DNA of 64,000 nucleotides from Elephas maximus indicus. Lineage: Eukaryota; Chordata; Mammalia; Proboscidea; Elephantidae. The position numbers and the translations under genes were made by a program. Positions 1-11,708 of the stretch are shown here, piece by piece (positions within the stretch are counted from its first letter, which is position 1; each line of letters starts with the position of its first letter). The notes under the pieces were generated by a model that was not told the DNA's origin, ran no database searches, and was given only the letters and a program-made list of their open reading frames with translations. The stretch lies in assembly GCF_024166365.1 (NCBI RefSeq), contig NC_064825.1, forward strand, positions 104,918,480 to 104,982,479. Direction: 5' to 3'.

Positions 1-1820
1 CAGACTTATTCTTGCTCATAACATTCTTGATATTTGTATTAAAAAATCTCAGCTATTTAAAAGGTAACAATTTTCTGAAAGACTGAGATGAGATAGGCTT
101 CCTAAAGCATGGAAAGAACTGGCCACAGAGATACATTTCTAGGTCCAGTGATGGTGCGGGTACTCTCTTACCGTTTGTGCCCACAGAGAAGGGACCACAA
201 TCCAGAACTTGGACTGAATGACTGTTTCATTATGCAGGTAACCCAGAAAGTGCTTTTATGCATGAATCTTCAGAATGGTGTATGTTATGCAAGAGTTCTT
301 TGGTAGTGTGAATTGGAAAGTCAGTCTTTTCAAAGTTCTCCTGATTCTGATAATCACTCATGAACAGATCCTATGTGACTGATAAAATATGTGGAGATTG
401 CCTTAATTCTATGAAACTCTTTAGAAAATTTTCATGGTATAAAGATCTAGAGTACATTCACCTTCTCTAACATCAGTATTCTTAGAAACGAATTTCAAGA
501 GTAAACATTTGTAGAATATTTTAATGGACAGAAACTTGTAAGTCTCCTATAGGATCAATGGAAGTGCCCTGTAAGCACTTTTTGTTAATCTGTTAATAAT
601 TAGAGAATGATGTAAATCTGTAAACCTTGAATGACTGATTTTCAAGGACCTAAGATAATGCTTATGAAAGCAAGTAATTACTTCAATTCATAGGAGCCAT
701 AGGTTGGGTAAGAAAGGACTGAAATTCATCATTGGATTTAGCAAAGGGAAGGTGTTTTCATAAAGAAGAACAGAGAATTGGGTTGCTTGCTTGAAAAAAT
801 GAGGAGTGGAAGGAAAAATTATTTAAACAGTGATAATACTATACTGTATAAATAGGAGAGGAAAATTGTTAATGTAGGAATTGGAGGAGACAACTACAAG
901 AGGAAGAGTGACAAAGAGGATGGGATCTAGTGTACACACAGAGGGTTTGGCCATAGAAACGGAAAAAGCATGTATTGTGAAGGGGAGGTCCAGCAGAATT
1001 TTGACGTCAGATATTGAAATAAATGTCAATAGAGATATCGAGAGTAACTGGATATAATTACTAGGATTGTTTTAAGAGATAGGATTGGTTAATATTGATG
1101 ATATTTTTGGTAGTTTTTTTTTGCATGTGTGTGTGTGTGTGTGTGTATACACAGTCTTTTTCTTTTTCTTTGGAATCTCTCCTCTCATCTTTTTCATTCC
1201 GGCACATTCATCACCAGCAAAAAAGTAACCCATTTATAAGAAAAAAATGTATCTTTCCATGTTTTCCTCATGCTCATATAATTGTTTTTATCTTGTTTTA
1301 TAACATTATTATACATAGTCTTATTTTTTTATGCCTATTTCTTTATTGCTCAACTGTACCTTATTAGTACCAATTTCTAAAATTGTGAAATATGTGCATT
1401 GCAGATTTAAGTTATTAGTTAAAAAGATTCTGCCATTCTTAGAATGTAGAAAATAATCTCATTTATTAATATGAAAGTGGATATTTAATAAATCTTCCTT
1501 TATTTTTACATTAAAGTTTTCATGTATTTATAATTTATGTTTATGTACAATATTAACTATATATATATATACAATTTTATTTTCTCCCAGATGGCAAGTT
1601 AATGTGGTAACCCCATTTATTTCATAATCTGCTCTTTTCCCATATGTTTCTAGTTATTTGTTTGTCTCTCATTATTTGATAAGATCACTGAGGTTATTGA
1701 CCATATTTTAATCAGCTTTATAGTCTTAAAATATTGGACAGTGCTGAAACATAATAAATCATATTGCCTATTCATTGAATGAATAAACAAATTATCTGGA
1801 GGTTTAAAAAAGTCACTGGT
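1..1820. other. Intergenic DNA upstream of OR A1
   Basis: AT-rich single-copy-like DNA that aligns with 27.94-29.84 kb and 52.69-54.56 kb, so it belongs to the duplicated segment. It should contain the promoter and noncoding 5' exon of A1, since OR genes usually have one coding exon and one or more upstream noncoding exons. I could not pinpoint them. No ORF here keeps its frame in the other two units. Confidence 0.6.
1126..1146. repeat. (TG)n microsatellite upstream of A1
   Basis: About ten TG repeats lie roughly 740 bp before the A1 start codon. A TG tract is found at the matching place before A2 and A3. Confidence 0.9.
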
Positions 1821-1824
1821 CATT

Positions 1825-1843
1825 GTTATATTTACAGGTAAGT
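1825..1843 (+). other. Candidate 3' splice site of the A1 coding exon
   Basis: The string tttacag|gtaag lies 46 bp before the A1 ATG and is kept in A2 and A3. OR coding exons normally begin at such an acceptor just before the start codon. The AG is followed at once by gtaag, which also resembles a 5' splice site. Confidence 0.5.
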
Positions 1844-1882
1844 TTATCCTGAACTCTGAAATAAGGACACACAGAAGAACAT

Positions 1883-2800
1883 ATGGAACAAAGGAACAAT
1901 GTGACTGAGTTTGTCCTTTTGGGGCTCACTCAGAATCCCCAGGGTCAGAAAGTATTATTTCTTGTGTTTTTGCTGATCTACATTGCGACAGTTGTGGGCA
2001 ACCTCCTCATTGTCATGACTGTGGTAGTCAGTCCAACACTGGACGCTCCTATATACTTCTTTCTTGGCTATTTATCATTTATGGATGCTGTTTATTCTAC
2101 TACAGTCACCCCAAATATGATCATAGACTTACTCTATGAGAAGAAAACCATTACTTTCCAAGCTTGCCTGATCCAGCTTTTTGTAGAACACTTATTTGGT
2201 GGTACTGAGATTTTACTTCTGGTGGTCATGGCCTACGACCGCTACGTGGCTATCTGCAAACCACTGCATTATATGATGATCATGAATCAAAGGGTGCGTG
2301 TTCTGCTGCTGATGGTGACCTGGGTTGGAGGTTTTGTGCATGCAGTACTTCACCTTCTCTTTGTTTACAATCTTCCCTTCTGTGGTCCCAATGTCATTGA
2401 CCACTTCTGCTGTGACACGTACCCCTTATTAAAACTTGCGTGCACTGACACCTATGTCATTGGTCTCACTGTGATTGCCAATGATGGGGTAATATGTGTA
2501 CTCATTTTTATGCTGTTACTCATCTCCTACGGAGTCATTCTGCAGTCCCTGAGGAACCTTAGTCAGGAAGGGAGGCGCAAAGCCTTATCCACCTGTGGCT
2601 CCCACATCACTGTGGTGGTCCTCTTCTTTGTCCCTTGTATTTTTATGTATGTCAGACCTCCTTCCACCTTACCCATTGATAAATTCTTGACGGTGTTTTA
2701 CACTGTTTTCACTCCTATGTTGAACCCCTTAATCTATACTCTGAGAAATGCAGAGATGAAAAATGCCATGAAGAAGCTTTGGACCAGAAAAAGAAAATGA
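1883..2800 (+). CDS. Olfactory receptor A1, OR4A-like, intact
   Basis: Odorant-binding G-protein-coupled receptor of the olfactory neuron cilium, expected to signal through Golf and adenylyl cyclase III. It is a single coding exon of 305 aa, a normal OR length. Visible marks: N-glycosylation site NVT at residues 6-8, GN at 39-40 in TM1, PIYFF at 56-60 (usually PMYFF), MDA at 67-69 in TM2, TM3 cysteine 95, [10 protein letters not shown] at 116-125 with an intact DRY, cysteines 167, 177 and 187 in the second extracellular loop, SY at 215-216 in TM5, KALSTC at 233-238, and NPLIYTLRN at 281-289 in TM7. The basic tail ends in RKRK. ATG 1883 is chosen because it matches the start of the other A loci and sits just after the conserved splice acceptor. 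Subfamily OR4A is by recognition of the sequence; the odorant is unknown. It is the best candidate here for a working receptor. Confidence 0.93.
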   Translation: MEQRNNVTEFVLLGLTQNPQGQKVLFLVFLLIYIATVVGNLLIVMTVVVSPTLDAPIYFFLGYLSFMDAVYSTTVTPNMIIDLLYEKKTITFQACLIQLFVEHLFGGTEILLLVVMAYDRYVAICKPLHYMMIMNQRVRVLLLMVTWVGGFVHAVLHLLFVYNLPFCGPNVIDHFCCDTYPLLKLACTDTYVIGLTVIANDGVICVLIFMLLLISYGVILQSLRNLSQEGRRKALSTCGSHITVVVLFFVPCIFMYVRPPSTLPIDKFLTVFYTVFTPMLNPLIYTLRNAEMKNAMKKLWTRKRK

Positions 2801-2829
2801 GGTCATAGGCACACACATCCCCTACTTTC

Positions 2830-2835
2830 AATAAA
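2830..2835 (+). promoter_or_regulatory. Poly(A) signal AATAAA after A1
   Basis: AATAAA lies 30 bp past the A1 stop codon. It is kept at the same place after A2 (30866) and A3 (55576), which suggests a very short 3' UTR if it is used. AT-rich DNA gives such hexamers by chance. Confidence 0.4.
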
Positions 2836-4893
2836 GAATTGTCCATTCCAGGAAAGCAAAACATTGAAATCCATCGCTTTAGAGTCAGTTCCAGGAAAGC
2901 TGTGTGTAATATTTAATTGTGGTAAATATTTCCTCATGTTACATGACTTGTGATGATGAAAAACATTTATTAGGATACTTCCAATGATTAATTTTTTTCA
3001 AGATATATTTTTCAGATTTTCATTTCCTAGGAAAAAAATTCTTTTTTTTGGTGTCAAATTGTTCTGTTGAGTCTATAGATTTATATACAGACTCTTGAAA
3101 TAAATCTAATCCTTTTTCACAATTAATAGTGTGCATTGCTGATTTCAGAAAAATACATTTTGAAATATGACATAAACATATGTTTCACTCCATCCCATGC
3201 AGAGGTAGTTCATATTACATTAGAAGTTTATATTTTTTATTTTTGTATCTGCAAGATGTCTTACATATGTAGTTTTGTTTGTATTGCTTAGCATGTTCAG
3301 GTTTATGAGAAAGAATGCTTCAGAATTCTAAATTAATCCTAAGGAGGCTAAACATACAAAAAGAATGTGAATGATCAAGGCAGATAGGCAGAAAAATGGC
3401 TCACTCTTACTTATTTTCCCAGTTGGGAAACCATCTTATCTCCTCAAGTGAAGCAGCTTTGTTTGGTGTTATATTTTCATAAAGACGATGAATTTATCTT
3501 CCAAGGTCATTTAAAATATCTGATGATAGCATTGTTATTTTTCAATATCCCATCTCCTTCTTGCTCATGGTGTTTCATGGTCTTCTAAAAGGACCTAGAC
3601 CCTGCCTTTCACATGTAAAATTAGCAAAATCCATAATCAGCATGCTTCAAGTATTCACTCCAGAACTTGATACCAGGTTAATTTACATGATTTCATTGTC
3701 AAGAAAGATGCTGAGTATTTATGCTGTTTCCATTCTCACGTCTTTTCTTATGGTAATGCAGATTATTAGGTAACAAGGAGACTGGAATACATCGTTTTAT
3801 TTGATAAAGGTGGCACTCATTACATCTTTGTGAATATTTCTCCTTTGAATCAGGCTTGAAATATTAACTGCCACTGTTATATTAGGAAATTTGTGGTCAA
3901 AGATATTCATGGTCCCTGCCTCCCCTATTTAGTCTTATCTTGTGAGGCCTAGTGCAATGTGGGATTAGGTCCATTTCTCTGGTAAAATATAATGTATGCT
4001 TGGCTTTGTATCCTGATATTTATCTCCAGTATTATTAAAGGGGTATTTCTTATACTCTCTCAACCCTTCCTAAGCATAACACTATTCAGCAAATAATACT
4101 AAATATTTGGTTGTCCTGAGTTAACATAAACAAATTCTCCACTTTTAGACATTTAGTCAGTTTTCAAATTTGTAGTTATATCAAGTGTGAGATAAAAATC
4201 CTACTTATTGTCTACTTGTGTTCACTGATTTATAAATTTCCTAACGGCAGAAAAGTTAATTATGTATGAGTTCTCTCTTTCTTGCACAATGTCTGGGATA
4301 TAGAATTCACCCCAGAAGTTTTGTAAATTATTTGTATTCTTGAATTCACAATCTATTGGAATCAGAATTTTTACTGATGAACTCTTCATGTATTAAATAT
4401 ATGTACCAGTTTTTTTTGCTATTTGCTCTAAATGTTTACCTTACCATGTTTTTCACATTGCAATTATGAGTGTTTTTGTATATAGATGTTATATTAAAAA
4501 ATTCTTTTACTTTTTGGTTTCTTCATTTACATGTACTTGGAGAATTCCAATTCCTTTCATTGACTTTATACATTTTAACCTTTTTTTGTTTTGTTTTGTA
4601 AGTAACTTTTCAAATAATACTGTTTTCAATCCATCTAGGAATTATTTTTATTTGCAGTGACAGAATATCTAAACCTATTTTTTCCATGTCAGTAGAATAT
4701 TCTGCCAGCACAGCTTATTAATTATTTTAAGTACCAATTAAATTTTTTTCTGTTAATATGTCATTTTATACATCTAAAAGAATCTATCTTTTCTTCTTTT
4801 TTTTTTTTTTTGTTTTATTTCTCTGCCACTAACTCATACTGTTTCAGTAACCAAATATTTCTAATGTTATTTATACCTGGTCCCCCAAAATAG
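2836..4893. other. Intergenic DNA after A1
   Basis: AT-rich DNA that aligns with the region after A2 (30.9-33.2 kb). In unit 3 its second half is deleted. The SINE present at 31725 and 56366 is absent here (empty site near 3585). No gene seen. Confidence 0.6.
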
Positions 4894-5048
4894 AGAAACC
4901 AAACCCACTGCCATCGAGTCTATTCTGACTCATAGCCACTCTATAAAACAGAGTAGAACTGCCCCATAGAGTTACCAAGGAGCAGCTGGTGGATTCAAAA
5001 TGCTGACTTTTTGATTGGAAGCTGAGCTTTTTGACCACTATACCACAC
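4894..5048 (-). mobile_element. AfroSINE, minus strand, shared with unit 2
   Basis: tRNA-derived SINE in reverse orientation. Diagnostic strings are 'gccatcgagtctattctgactcatag' in shortened, mutated form, then 'agaactgccccatag' and 'ccaaggagcagctgg'. The same insertion sits at 33225 in unit 2, so it is older than the split of units 1 and 2. Many substitutions fit that age. Confidence 0.85.
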
Positions 5049-7108
5049 CCTTTTATTTAAGAGCTCTCTTTGGAAAACAGTGGATTTTGTTTTTCTTTCA
5101 GAAAGTGAACATTGCATTCATTTCATTCAACGACAGAAATGGAAATCTTGCCAGAGGTTCCATTTTATTCTGAAAATTATGCTTAAGAATATGATAGACT
5201 TCCCTTGAACCACATTCTTTGTCCTCTATCTGTATGTACTGTTTTGTTTTTATTAAGGAGTTTTGTTATGCTGCTCAATCTTTTAGTGACTGACCCTCTG
5301 ACATCACCCGCAACATAAAGGGCACTAATGATATTATTTTCTTGTGTCTCTATGAAAGCCCAATGGTCTTCCACTAGTCTTCAAATAGAGTGCATCTTAT
5401 CACTGTATCAGGGAATTTTTGAATCCCACCTCTTAGTGTTCATCACTGCGTGGTAGTATTAGGCTTCTGCCAGTGTCCCCATCTGCATATATTCATAAAA
5501 TAGACATTTCCACAGTTATCTGAGCACTAGGATTATGGCTTTCTAATGCAAAAGCTGTACAAAGAAAAAGAAGAATTGAAACATCTGAATTGTGGTGTTA
5601 GCAGAGAATATTTAACATACTATGGCCTGCCTGAAGAATGTAATGAATTAACTTACTCTGAGTATGACCATGTCTAAATTTTATCTCACAAAATTGTGAG
5701 AGTATGCTAAGTCAATCCTTGAGGAAAAATGTAAATATATATTTCACTTTTTTCCACATATAGCTATGCCTAACATTTCTCTAATTCTAAAAGTTCATTT
5801 GGAAGCAGAGCAATATGGAAATTGCATTTAAATTTTGAAAGATTAATGAACTGTTGTTGATAATAAGACAGATTATAATGTTGTAAAAATTAAAATCAAG
5901 TAATACTGGCTTGAAAAACACACTCATAAACATAAACTAACCTAAATTCATATACACATTTAAGATCCGGGTATTTCAGTTAGGATGGTTTTGTTTGCAA
6001 ATGACAGAAAACTCAACTAAAACCTTTTTGAAATATAAAGATATTTATAATTGGCCATAATAACTGTAAGCTTTGGGGTTTATATGGCAAGCTTCAGGGT
6101 TAGTTGATAATGTGTATCAATTCTGTGTAAAGGAGCCATAGATGCAAATAAAATTTTAGGTCATTAATTTAGGGTTCCAGTTTGAACTCCTAGTCAAGTT
6201 GAGTCTTGGTCCAACTGAGAATAAAGTGATTAAGTTAAGAGACATCCTCTTGGATCAGGAGTTAAATCTTCATGTTGTGACTATTCATGAAAGTAACTGC
6301 TGATGGTGTTTGAGAAATAGATCATTATGGTTCTAGCTGATCTAGATTCAGGCTTAGATCAACAACATCTACTCCAGTCCAGAACTGCAGAACTGTGATT
6401 ATCTGCCTTCTCAAGAATTGGAGGGTAAATTTCAGAAACTTACCTAGTCCCAATGTTCTCTGCCTCTGAGCCATAGGGTTTATTGGGTATAGGCCCTCTA
6501 ACAGTCAGAGTAAGGACTTCCTCTGCTAGGAATATGGTTAGGCAAGAGAATCTGGAGCTTGTTCTCCTTTAATTTTGGAATAAATATTATTTAATTTATC
6601 TAAAGACTTACTAATATAAAACTCAAAATTTATTTTATTTTAGAATTTTCTTTTCACATTATAGACATTTCTCATTACTTGGTTGTCTGCTACTTTTTCT
6701 TGGTAAGATCTGAGTTTTTTTCCGCTAGGGATTGTCTAGGGAAGAAAAGTGTCCAGGAGAGGTAACTTCATTTGAATTTCTTCCAAATATTCTAACAAAC
6801 TAATTTATAATGAACTTGCATTGTTTTTTATTTAGAACAGTGATGATGTAAAAACCCACACACTATGTCTGCACATATAAAGTGGAAGAATTATTCCTGA
6901 TAGAATGACCCAAGTGATTTCTGAAAACTCAAATTTCTCTCTAGGCTGGAGAGTCTCCTTAACTGGCATCTAGTTCTGTAGAGGTTTTCTTTTATATTTT
7001 CTGTTGATACACATCTCTCATTGCTTGTATGAATTTCTGGAAGGTCATGATTTTCTGGAGTGAGATTGGAGAGATGTAGGGGCATTATTCTAATGAGGAA
7101 AGAAATGA
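5049..7108. other. Intergenic DNA between SINE and L1
   Basis: Aligns with 33.38-35.40 kb and 56.45-58.46 kb. The part from about 5975 ('cagttaggatggttttg') looks like an old interspersed repeat that I cannot name. No ORF is kept across the units. Confidence 0.5.
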
Positions 7109-7125
7109 TCCTTCATATGTTTTTT
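7109..7125. repeat. L1 target-site duplication, left copy
   Basis: TCCTTCATATGTTTTTT, identical to 13210-13226 on the other side of the L1. Units 2 and 3 have a single related copy (about 35400 and 58460), the empty site. Confidence 0.93.
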
Positions 7126-7418
7126 TTTTCTTTTTTTTTAATAACTTTTATTAAGCTTCAAGTGAACGTTTACAAATGCAATCAGTCTGTCACATATAAG
7201 TTTACATACATCTCACTCCCTACTCCCACTTGCTCTCCCCCTCTTGAGTCAGCCCTTTCAGTCTCTCCTTTCTTGATTGAGTGTTGTCTTTCCCTTCACC
7301 TAAAGCAGTTCTTATCTACTGATTAATCAATAAAAAAACCCTCTCCCACCCTCCCTCCCTCCCCCCCTCGTAACCACAAAAGAATGAGTTCTTCTCAGGT
7401 TTACTATTTCTCAAGGTC

Positions 7419-10400
7419 TTATAATAGTGGTCTTATACAGTATTTGTCCTTTTGCCTCTGACTAATTTCACTCAGCATAATGCCTTCCAGGTTCCTCCAT
7501 GTTATGAAATGTTTCAGAGATTCGTCACTGTTCTTTATCGATGCGTAGTATTCCATTGTGTGAATATACCACAATTTATTTACCCATTCATCCGTTGATG
7601 GACACCTTGGTTGCTTCCAACTTTTTGCTATTGTAAACAGAGCTGCAATAAACATGGGTGTGCATATATCTGTTTGTATGAAGGCTTTTGTATCTCTAGG
7701 GTATATTCCCAGGAGTGGGATTTCAGGGTTGTATGGTAGTTCTATTTCTAACTGTTTAAGATAACGCCAGATAGATTTCCAAAGTGGTTGTACCATTTTA
7801 CATTCCCACCAGCAGTGTATGAGAGTTCCAATCTCTCCGCAGCCTCTCCAACATTTATTATTTTGTGTTTTTTTGGATTAATGCCAGCCTTGCTGGTGTG
7901 AGATGGAATCTCATCGGAGTTTTAATTTGCATTTCTCTAATGGCTAATGATCGAGAGCATTTTCTCATGTATCTGTTGGCTGCCTGAATATCTTCTTTAG
8001 TGAAATGTGTGTTCATATCCTTTGCCCACTTCTTGATTGGGTTGTTTGTCTTTTTGTGGTTGAGTTTTGACAGAACCATGTAGATTTTAGAGATCAGGCG
8101 CTGGTCGGAGATGTCATAGCTGAAAATTCTTTCCCAATCTGTAGGTGGTCTTTTTACTCTTTTGGAGAAGTCTTTAGATGAGCATAGGTGTTCGATTTTT
8201 AGGAGCTCCCAGTTATCTGGTTTCTCTTCATCATTTTTGGTAATGTTTTGTATTCTGTTTATACCTTGTATTAGGGCTCCTAGGGTTGTCCCAATTTTTT
8301 CTTCCATGATCTTTATCGTTTTAGTCTTTATGTTTAGGTCTTTGATCCACTTGGAGTTAGTTTTTGTGCATGGTGTGAGGTATGGGTCCTGTTTCACTTT
8401 TTTGCAAATGGATATCCAGTTATGCCAGCACCATTTGTTAAAAAGGCTATCTTTTCCCCAATTAATTGACACTGGTCCTTTGTCAAATATCAGCTGCTCA
8501 GACGTGGATGGATCTATGTCTGGGTTCTCAATTCTGTTCCAATGGTCTATGTGCCTGTTGTTGTACCAGTACCAGGCTGTTTTGACTACTGTGGCTGTAT
8601 AATAGGTTCTGAAGTCAGGTAAAGTGAGGCCTCCCACTTTCTTCTTCTTTTTCAGTAGTGCTTTGCTTATCCGGGGCTTCTTTCCCTTCCGTATGAAATT
8701 GGTGATTTGTTTCTCTATCCCCTTAAGATAAAAAAAAATTAAGATATGACATTGGAATTTGGATCGGAAGTGCGTTAAATGTATAGATGGCTTTTGGTAG
8801 AATAGACATTTTTACTATGTTAAGTCTTCCTATCCATGAGCAAGGTATGTTTTTCCACTTAAGTATGTCCTTTTGAATTTCTTGTAGTAGAGCTTTGTAG
8901 TTTTCTTTCTATAGGTCTTTTACATCCTTGGTAAGATTTATTCCTAAGTATCTTATCTTCTTGGGGGCTACTGTGAATGGTATTGATTTGGTTATTTCCT
9001 CTTCGGTGTTCTTTTTGTTGATGTAGAGGAACCCAAGTGATTTTTGTATGTTTATTTTATAACCTGAGACTCTGCCAAACTCTTCTATTAGTTTCAGTAG
9101 TTTTCTGGAGGATTCCTTAGGGTTTTCTGTGTATATAATCATGTCATCTGCAAATAGTGATAACTTTACTTCTTCCTTACCAGTCCGGATACCTTTTATT
9201 TCTTTGTCTAGCCTAATTGCCCTGGCTAGGACCTCTAGCACGATGTTGAATAAGAGCGGTGATAAAAGGCATCCTTGTCTGGTTCCCGTTCTCAAGGGAA
9301 ATGCTTTCAGGTTCTCTCCATTTAGAGTGATATTGGCTGTTGGCTTTGCATAGATGCCCTTTATTATGTTGAGGAATTTTCCTTCAATTCCTAATTTGGT
9401 AAGAGTTTTTATCATAAATGGGTGTTGGACTTTGTCAAATGCCTTTTCTGCATCAATTGATAAGATCATGTGGTTTTTGTCTTTTGTTTTATTTATGTGA
9501 TGGATTACATTAATGGTTTTTCTGATATTAAACCAGCCTTGCATACCTGGTATAAATCCCACTTGATCAGGGTGAATTATTTTTTTGATGTGTTGTTGGA
9601 TTCTATTGGCTAGAATTTTGTTGAGGATTTTTGCATCAATGTTCATGAGGGATATAGGTCTATAATTTTCTTTTTTTGTCATGTCTTTACCTGGTTTTGG
9701 TATCAGGGAGATGGTGGCTTCATAGAATGAGTTGGGTAGTATTCCGTCATTTTCTATGCTTTGGAATACCTTCAGAAGTAGTGGTGTTAACTCTTCTCTG
9801 AAAGTTTGGTAGAACTCTGCAGTGAAGCCTTCCGGGCCAGGGCTTTTTTTTGTTGGGAGTTTTTTGATTACCGTTTCAATCTCTTTTTTTGTTATGGGTC
9901 TATTTAGTTGTTCTACTTCTGAATGTGTTAGTTTAGGTAGGTAGTGTTTTTCCAGGAATTCATCCATTTCTTCTAGGTTTTCAAATTTGTTAGAGTACAA
10001 TTTTTCATAATAATCTGAAATGATTCTTTTAATTTCATTTGGTTCTGTTGTGATGTGGTCCTTCTCGTTTCTTATTCGGGTTATTTGTTTCCTTTCCTGT
10101 TTTTCTTTAGTCAGTCTAGCCAGGGGTTTATCAATTTTGTTAATTTTTTCAAAGAACCAGCTTTTGGCTTTGTTAATTCTTTCAATTGTTTTTCTGTTCT
10201 CTAATTCATTTAGTTCAGCTCTAATTTTTATTATTTGTTTTCTTCTGGTGCCTGATGGATTCTTTTGTTGCTCACTTTCGATTTGTTCAAGTTGTAGGGA
10301 CACTTCTCTGATTTTGTCTCTTTCTTCTTTTTGTATGTGTGCATTTATCGATATAAATTGGCCTCTGAGCACTGCTTTGGCTATGTCCCAGAGGTTTTGA

Positions 10401-11251
10401 TAGGAAGTATTTTCATTCTCGTTGCTTTCTAAGAATTTCCTTATTCCCTCCTTGATGTCTTCTATAACCCAGTCTTTTTTCAGGAGGGTATTGTTCATTT
10501 TCCAAGTATTTGATTTCTTTTCCCTAGTTTTTCTGTTATTGATCTCTAGTTTTATTGCCTTGTGGTCTGAGAAGATGCTTTGTAATATTTCGATGTTTTG
10601 GACTCTGCAAAGGTTTGTTTTATGACCTAATATGTGGTCTATTCTAGAGAATGTTCCATGTGCGCTAGAAAAAAAAGTATATTTTGCAGCAGTTGGGTGG
10701 AGAGTTCTGTATAAGTCAATGAGGTCAAGTTGGTTGCTTGTTGTAAATAGGTCTTCCGTGTCTCTCTTGAGCTTCTTACTGGATGTCCTGTCCTTCTCCG
10801 AAAGTGGTGTGTTGAAGTCTCCTACTATAATTGTGGAGGTATCTATCTCACTTTTCAATTCTGTTAAAATTTGATTTATGTACCTTGCAGTCCCGTCATT
10901 GGGTGCATAAATATTTAATATGGTTATGTCTTCCTGATCAATTGTCCCTTTTATCATTATGTAGTGTCCTTCTTTATCCTTTGTGGTGGATTTAAGTTTA
11001 AAGTCTATTTTGTCAGAAATTAATATTGCTACTCCTCTTCTTTTTTGCTTATTGTTTGCTTGATATACTTTTTTCCATCCTTTGAGTTTTAGTTTGTTTG
11101 TGTCTCTAAGTCTAAGGTGTGTCTCTTGTAGGCAGCATATAGATGGTTCGTGTTTCTTTATCCAGTCTGTGACTCTCTGTCTCTTTATTGGTGCATTTAG
11201 TCCATTTACATTCAGAGTAATTATAGATAAATAAGTTTTTAGTGCTGTCAT
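7419..11251 (-). pseudogene. L1 ORF2 (endonuclease-reverse transcriptase), broken
   Basis: Spans 3833 bp, about the 1275 codons usual for mammalian L1 ORF2. The first 780 codons are open. They hold the endonuclease (NVNGLN near 14, QETHL near 41, GDFN, SDHKAI) and the reverse transcriptase, with FADDMIIY as the catalytic box. A TAG at 8911-8909 follows KDVKDL. The sequence then continues in the expected family order, changes frame between about 8730 and 8640, is open again 8637-7858 (259 codons), and changes frame once more near 7858. The C-terminal cysteine-rich part (KCW...CG...H...C) and last 125 codons end at 7419. Nicking and target-primed reverse transcription are the known roles of the family; this copy cannot make the whole protein. 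Confidence 0.93.
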
Positions 11252-11526
11252 TTTGATGCCTTTTTATGTGTGTTGTTGACAATTTCATTTTTCCGCATAC
11301 TTTTTTGTGCTGAGGCGTTTTTCTTAGTAAATTGTGAGATCCTCATTTTCATAGTGTTTGACTTTATGTTAGTTGAGTCGTTACGTTTTTCTTGGCTTTT
11401 ATCTTGAGTTATAGAGTTGTTATACCTTTTTGTGGTTACCTTATTATTTACCCCTATTTTTCTAAGTAAAAACCTAACTTGTATTGTTCTATATCGCCTT
11501 GTGTCACTCTCCATATGGCAGTTCAA
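11248..11526 (-). other. 92-codon ORF in the L1 inter-ORF region, overlapping the ORF2 start
   Basis: Sits in the unusually long gap (457 bp) between ORF1 and ORF2. The product would be 92 aa, rich in Lys, Asn, Thr and Ser, with no domain I recognise. Its TGA stop overlaps the ORF2 ATG as ATGA (11251-11248), an arrangement that can allow stop-restart translation. It may be chance; the region in the older L1 copies of this window is too eroded to decide by eye. Confidence 0.3.
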
Positions 11527-11708
11527 TGCCTCCTGTACTTAGTCCCTCTTTTTGATTATTGTGATCTTTTACCTATTGACTTCCATGATTCCCTGTTATG
11601 TGTATTTTTTTTTAATTAATCTTAATTTGTTTGTTTTTGTGATTTCTCTATTTGAGTTGATATCAGGACGTTCTGTTTTGTGACCTTGTGTTGTGCTGAT
11701 ATCTGATA

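Noticed and set aside
2213-2404. Antisense open frames inside the OR genes (also 18226-18438, 30250-30441, 54961-55152, 63216-63428)
   Set aside because: They recur at the same place because the sense strand codes conserved receptor residues; they are shadows, also present in the pseudogenes.
8162-8602. Plus-strand open frames within the L1 (8162-8602, 10020-10874, 12042-12369, 12676-13056)
   Set aside because: They are shadows of ORF1, ORF2 or the 5' UTR, which read on the minus strand.
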